Below are positions 33,773 through 38,193 of a DNA stretch of 38,193 nucleotides, one piece after another. The DNA comes from Candidatus Tectimicrobiota bacterium (GTDB lineage Bacteria; JACPSX01). Position 1 is the first letter of the stretch, and every line of letters begins with the position of its first letter. Where the stretch lies: positions 1-38,193 of the forward strand of contig JACPSX010000090.1 in NCBI GenBank assembly GCA_016193065.1, written 5' to 3'. The notes under the pieces were generated by a model. That model was not told the DNA's origin, searched no databases, and saw only the letters and a program-made list of their open reading frames with translations. The position numbers and the translations under genes are program-made.

Positions 33773-34681
33773 CTAGCTGCCTCGGTGGACCAGGCGGCGG
33801 AAGCGGGTCCAGACCTCCACGAGCCCGCCCGGCAGAAGCAGGACGATCAGGATGAAGAGGGTTCCAAAAATCAGCAGGTGAATTTCCACCAGACGGACCG
33901 CCAGGTATTCCTTCAAGATCGTGTAAAAGAGCGCCCCCAGAACCGGACCGTGAACCGTGCCCACTCCCCCGATGAACGACATGAGAATGGCTTCGAACGA
34001 CCACAGAGGCGAGAAGGGATACTGTGGGTAGTAGCTCGCATGGTAGTACGCAAAGACTCCTCCCGCAAACCCGGCCAGACCTGTCGAGATCACCAGGGCC
34101 AGGAGCTTATGACCGAGAACACCTACCCCGGAAGCTGCGGCAGCCGCCTCATCTTCCCGGATCGCCTGCATTCCCAGGCCGATTCGCGAGCGCGCCAGGG
34201 CCGCTGCCACTCCGACCACCAGTGCCGCGAGAGCCAGCCCGAGGTAGTAGCGCGGGAGAAGCGCGTAATTTGTCAGGGCGGTGGATGGAATGGTTGAGAT
34301 CCCCGGCAGGAGGTTGCCCACGATGATCCGCAACATTTCCGCCAGGGCCAGGGTGCCAATGGCGAAGTAGTCGCCGCGGAGCCTAAAGGCCAGACCGCCG
34401 ATCAGGAGACTGAAGGCGATGCAGACGAGGATACCGGGGATGATCGCCAGGAGGATGCCCACCCCGTTCCCCCAGAGGGTGCGCGTGACCAGTGCGCCAA
34501 GACCGAAGAAAGCGGCATGTCCAAGGGTGATCTGTCCTGTGAACCCTCCCAGTACGTTCCAGCTCTGTGCCAGGGCCACCGCCAGGAAGAGCTGAACCCC
34601 GAGGTTCAGGAGATAGTCGCTCTCTGTGAAAAGAGGGATCGCGGTGAATCCCGCACCCAGTCCCAGAAGTGCCCAGAGCAT
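33773..34681 (-). CDS. livM: Branched-chain amino acid ABC transporter permease (LivM-like)
   Basis: QLFLAVALAQSWNVLGGFTGQITLGHAAFFGLGA...SRIGLGMQAIREDEAAAAASGVGV; start overlaps livH stop. Confidence 0.9.
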   Translation of the reverse strand: MLWALLGLGAGFTAIPLFTESDYLLNLGVQLFLAVALAQSWNVLGGFTGQITLGHAAFFGLGALVTRTLWGNGVGILLAIIPGILVCIAFSLLIGGLAFRLRGDYFAIGTLALAEMLRIIVGNLLPGISTIPSTALTNYALLPRYYLGLALAALVVGVAAALARSRIGLGMQAIREDEAAAAASGVGVLGHKLLALVISTGLAGFAGGVFAYYHASYYPQYPFSPLWSFEAILMSFIGGVGTVHGPVLGALFYTILKEYLAVRLVEIHLLIFGTLFILIVLLLPGGLVEVWTRFRRLVHRGS

Positions 34682-35550
34682 CAGCGGCTCCCGAACAGTC
34701 CCTGGGGGCGGGTGATGAGGATGATGAGGAAGAGTCCGAGCCCCACCGCCTCGCGGTAGGCTCCGCCCAGCAGCAGCCCGCTTCCTGCTTCGGCGAAGCC
34801 CAGGAGGAGGCCGCCGGCGAAGCTGCCAAAGAGCGAGCCCAGCCCAGCCAGCACGGTGACGATGAGAGCCTTCAAGGTCCACTCCAGGCCGATGGTAGGG
34901 CTAATGGAATAGGAAACGCTGACCAGGCCGCCAGCCACGCCAGCCAAAGCCGTCCCCAGGGCAAATGCCCAGAGGTAGGCCCGTCCCACCGGGATTCCCA
35001 TCAGGGAAGCGGCCTCCCAGTCCTCGGCGGTGGCCCGAATGGCTCGGCCCCAACGGGCCCGGTTCAGAAAGATCTGGAGGGCCGCCAAGACCAGAAAGGC
35101 CAACACGACACTCGCCAGGCGGACGAGAGGAATGGCCAACCCGGCGATCTTGATCGCCTCACCGCCGTAGGCGGTGGTCACGGAGCGTTCATCGGCGGTG
35201 AAAAATTGGATTGCCAGGATTTGAAAGACGAGGGTCAGACCGAAACCGATGAGGAGCGAGTTTTTGATGCGGACTTCCTCTCGCGCCCTGACCACGAAGC
35301 GGAAGAGAACACAGTAGAGGATCAGTCCCAGGAAGAAGAGAGACGGGGCGACTGCGGCGAGTGACAGGAACGGGTCCACGTGCCACAGGGAAAACAGCCA
35401 GAAGGTGACGTACCCGCCGAGCATGAGGAGGTCCCCGTGGGCGACATTCAGCACGCGGAGGACGCCGAAGGTCAGGGAGAGACCGGCGGCCGCCAGGCCG
35501 TAGAGTCCTCCCACAAGAAGACCCAGGATGAGCTGCTGAGCCAGGATCAT
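34681..35550 (-). CDS. livH: Branched-chain amino acid ABC transporter permease (LivH-like)
   Basis: LILGLLVGGLYGLAAAGLSLTFGVLRVLNVAHGDLLMLGGYV...WGRAIRATAEDWEAASLMGI. Confidence 0.9.
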   Translation of the reverse strand: MILAQQLILGLLVGGLYGLAAAGLSLTFGVLRVLNVAHGDLLMLGGYVTFWLFSLWHVDPFLSLAAVAPSLFFLGLILYCVLFRFVVRAREEVRIKNSLLIGFGLTLVFQILAIQFFTADERSVTTAYGGEAIKIAGLAIPLVRLASVVLAFLVLAALQIFLNRARWGRAIRATAEDWEAASLMGIPVGRAYLWAFALGTALAGVAGGLVSVSYSISPTIGLEWTLKALIVTVLAGLGSLFGSFAGGLLLGFAEAGSGLLLGGAYREAVGLGLFLIILITRPQGLFGSR

Positions 35551-35596
35551 TCGACGCTCCTCATTTCCTTGGATTCCCCTACGCCCCCGCTTGGAT

Positions 35597-36346
35597 TCAG
35601 TTGCTTTGACCCCCGCGGGCCAAGGGACCGAGATAGGCCGTCCGGATGTGCTCGTCTTGGAGAAGAGAACGACCCTCTCCGGCGCCGACGATCTTTCCGC
35701 CCTCCAAGATGTAGGCGCGTTGGGCCAGTGTCAGGGCCGCCTGGACGTTCTGCTCCACCAGGAAGATGCTGAGACCCTCCCGATGGAACTCGCCGAGAAC
35801 GGAGAAGATCGCCTCGGCGACCCGGGGAGCCAGGCCCAGGGAAGGCTCGTCCAGGAGGAGAAGTCGCGGCGCGCTCATGAAGGCCCGGCCCAGAGCGAGC
35901 ATCTGCTGCTCGCCTCCGGACAGGGATCCGGCGAGCTGGTCCTGGCGCTCCTGGAGGCGCGGGAAGATCTCATACACTCGATCGAGCCGCCGGCTTTTTT
36001 CTGCTTGGGCCCGCGGTGTGAACGCCCCCAACTCCAGGTTTTCGCGGATCGTCATGCGGGCAAACAGGCGGCGCCCTTCCGGGACCAGAGCCAGGCCGCG
36101 CTCAACGATGCGATGCGGCGGAATCGCGCTGAGTTCTTCTCCCTCCCAGCGGATCGCCCCGGAGCGCGGATGGAGAAGACCGGCAACGGCCTTGAGAAGA
36201 GTCGATTTCCCCGCTCCGTTGGGGCCCACGAGCACCACGATTTCTCCGGAACCAACCGTGAGGCTCACCCCCTGGAGGGCCGTGAGCGCGCCGTAGGAAA
36301 CCACAAGACCCTCGATTTCAAGCACGGGTTTGCTCCAAGTCACCAT
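35597..36346 (-). CDS. livF: ABC transporter ATP-binding protein (LivF-like)
   Basis: GPNGAGKSTLLKAVAGLL; LSGGEQQMLALGRAFMSAPRLLLLDEPSLGLAP. Confidence 0.92.
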   Translation of the reverse strand: MVTWSKPVLEIEGLVVSYGALTALQGVSLTVGSGEIVVLVGPNGAGKSTLLKAVAGLLHPRSGAIRWEGEELSAIPPHRIVERGLALVPEGRRLFARMTIRENLELGAFTPRAQAEKSRRLDRVYEIFPRLQERQDQLAGSLSGGEQQMLALGRAFMSAPRLLLLDEPSLGLAPRVAEAIFSVLGEFHREGLSIFLVEQNVQAALTLAQRAYILEGGKIVGAGEGRSLLQDEHIRTAYLGPLARGGQSN

Positions 36347-36419
36347 CCTCCGAGTTCCCGGAGGATGCGCACCTCACGGGCTGAAGATGCGCTCCACCCG
36401 CGAGCCGAAATTCTCCACC

Positions 36420-37148
36420 TCAAGGAAACGGGATACTTCCCAGATAGATCTCCACCACCCTCGGATCCCGTGCGATGGCCGTCGGAGGCCCTTCGGCGAT
36501 CTTCTCCCCTGCGCTCAGAACCACGATGCGCTGTGAGAGTTCCAGGAGCGCCCAGACGATGTGTTCGACCAGGACGAGCGTGAGCCCTCGGGCTTGAAGC
36601 CTGCGGATCAGGCCCATGGCCTCGCTGGTCTCTTGGGGATTCAACCCGGCCATGAATTCATCCAAAAGGAGGAGATCGGGCGACGTGGCCAGGGCGCGGG
36701 CCAGATCCAAACGCTTGCGATCCATGGCGGTCAAGGTGGAGGCGGGCCGGTCGCCCAGCCCCTCCAGTCCCACGGAGGCCAGGAGCTCTTCGGACTTTTC
36801 TCGCGCTGCCGAGCCGGAAAGCGGCCGGCATCCGTAGCCGAGACCGACGAGAATATTCTGGCGAGCCGTGAGCCCGAGAAAGGGACGGACCAGTTGGAAG
36901 GTCCGAGCAATGCCCTGGCGGCAGATCCGATGCGGGGGGAGACCCGTGATCGGGGCGCCTTTAAAGCGGATTGTCCCCGAGTTGGGGACAAGGGCGCCGC
37001 TGACCAGGTTGAAAAGCGTCGTCTTCCCCGAACCGTTCGGCCCCATGACGCCGAGCACTTCTCCGGGCTCGACCTGAAGGCTGACGGACTTCACCGCCAT
37101 CACCCCGCCGAAAGTCTTCGAGACGTTCTCAAGGCTCAACAGAGCCAT
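36420..37148 (-). CDS. livG: ABC transporter ATP-binding protein (LivG-like)
   Basis: MALLSLENVSKTFGGVMAVKSVSLQVEPGEVLGVMGPNGSGKTTLFNLVSG...ICRQGIARTFQLVRPF. Confidence 0.92.
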   Translation of the reverse strand: MALLSLENVSKTFGGVMAVKSVSLQVEPGEVLGVMGPNGSGKTTLFNLVSGALVPNSGTIRFKGAPITGLPPHRICRQGIARTFQLVRPFLGLTARQNILVGLGYGCRPLSGSAAREKSEELLASVGLEGLGDRPASTLTAMDRKRLDLARALATSPDLLLLDEFMAGLNPQETSEAMGLIRRLQARGLTLVLVEHIVWALLELSQRIVVLSAGEKIAEGPPTAIARDPRVVEIYLGSIPFP

Positions 37149-37161
37149 GAACTCAGGTCGT

Positions 37162-38193
37162 TCAGCGCCGATCAAACGGAGGAGCGGGATATACGAAGGG
37201 AGCGGTGGCGAATTCCTTCGGCCACACCAATTCCTGCTTCCCTTTCTGCCATTGGGGGATAAAGACCCTGACTTCGCCCTTCCCGTCGGGCTTGAAGCGC
37301 ACCGGTCCCACCACGGTCGTCATGTTCGTGGCCGCGATGGCGTCGCGGATCTTCCCGCGATCCAGGGATCCGGCCCGGGCGATGGCGTCCGCCGCGATCT
37401 GCACGCAGGCGTAGGAGGGGCCAACCAGTACATCGGCGGGACGATTCACCCGTTTCCGATGGGACTCGTTCAGCTCGGCCACCTTGGGATAGCGAACTGA
37501 ATTGTGCCACCCGGGCATCAAGAGAACGTAGTCGCCGTTCTTCCCCAGGTTCTGGCCCCAGACCGGTCCGTCGGGTGCTCGAACAAAGAGATAGGCCTTG
37601 GGATTGTAATCGAGCTCCTTCATCTGTTTAAAAATCGTCATCCCGTCCGGGGGGGTGGGAACAGCAAAGACGGCCTCGGCGCCGGCCGACTTGGCCTTCA
37701 GGATCACGTCGGAGAAGTCCTTGGATCCGGGCGCGTATTCCGCTTTCACCACCACCTGATACCCGCTCTTTTTCCCTTCGCATTCCCAGTCGTCGCCGAT
37801 CTCCTTTCCCCAGTCCGTCTTTTCACCATATCGGATGACTTCGGGAAGGGGGAGAAGACGTAGCGGAACCCCTGCTCCAACACTGATTCCAGTGCGAAGG
37901 CGATCCCGAGATACGGGATCTTGTTCTTTTCCGCGATGGAAACCGCGGCGGCGTGGAGATCCGATCCGGCGCCGCCGAGATACACCACGACTCCTTGAGC
38001 CGCCAGCGACTCCAGACGGCTCACGGTCTTGGTGGCGTCCGACTCGTCGTCGAGCATGGCAAGCTCGATCTTCATCTTCTTGCCCCCGACGGTCACCCCG
38101 CCGGCGGCGTTGATGTGCTCCACGGCGATCTCGTAGCCGTTTTTGACCTGAGCGCCCAGGGACGCGTAGCGCCCGGTCAGAGGAACGACGGCA
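37162..38193 (-). pseudogene. Amino-acid/urea ABC transporter substrate-binding protein (LivK-like), frameshifted, 5' end beyond window
   Basis: Two ORFs (37162-37755, 37746-38123+) form one LivK-like protein if 1 nt is added near the TTTT run 37820-37823 (restores MVKKTDWGKEIGDDWECEGKKSGYQVVVKAEYAPGSKDFSD). Confidence 0.8.

Noticed and set aside
35591-36583. 330-aa plus-strand ORF antisense to livF/livG
   Set aside because: Antisense shadow of two clear ABC ATPase genes.

Overview
Bacterial chromosomal window, GC-rich, with no rRNA, tRNA or CRISPR array that I could recognise. Two metabolic blocks frame an accessory region of decayed mobile elements and toxin-antitoxin (TA) modules. Left and right metabolic parts: a minus-strand catabolic operon with three LLM-type F420/FMN oxidoreductases, an SDR, a substrate-binding protein and a class II aldolase (4.4-10.5 kb); a maleate isomerase-like/cupin pair (11.7-13.05 kb); an hpnD-like squalene/phytoene synthase, an EamA transporter, a nitroreductase, an ABC ATPase with two NMT1-like binding proteins, and hyuA (24.7-33.1 kb); MaoC and a livKGFHM-type cluster (33.2-38.2 kb, binding protein frameshifted and cut by the window end). 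Accessory parts: TA genes at 0.5-3.1 kb (ParE-type, HicBA with an amber codon in hicA), VapBC at 10.9-11.5 kb, and a 13-24.6 kb patchwork with a SNF2 helicase/SWIM pair, a RecB-like/RNase H-like nuclease, DUF4258/DUF2283, HicB and YgiT relics, a PIN toxin with an unusual large partner, and relics of tyrosine integrase, RAYT and IS481 transposases. Most interesting reading: the last ~120 bp of the cupin gene (12932-13051) recurs twice downstream in the same orientation (18256-18375 and 19882-20001), each time fused to an integrase N-terminal relic. This looks like nested att scars of integrative elements targeting a protein-gene 3' end. Other leads are a ~145 bp portable promoter repeat placed ~170 bp upstream of two unrelated genes, and a PIN toxin with a candidate two-domain antitoxin. 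All family calls are by eye from the translated sequence; no searches were run.
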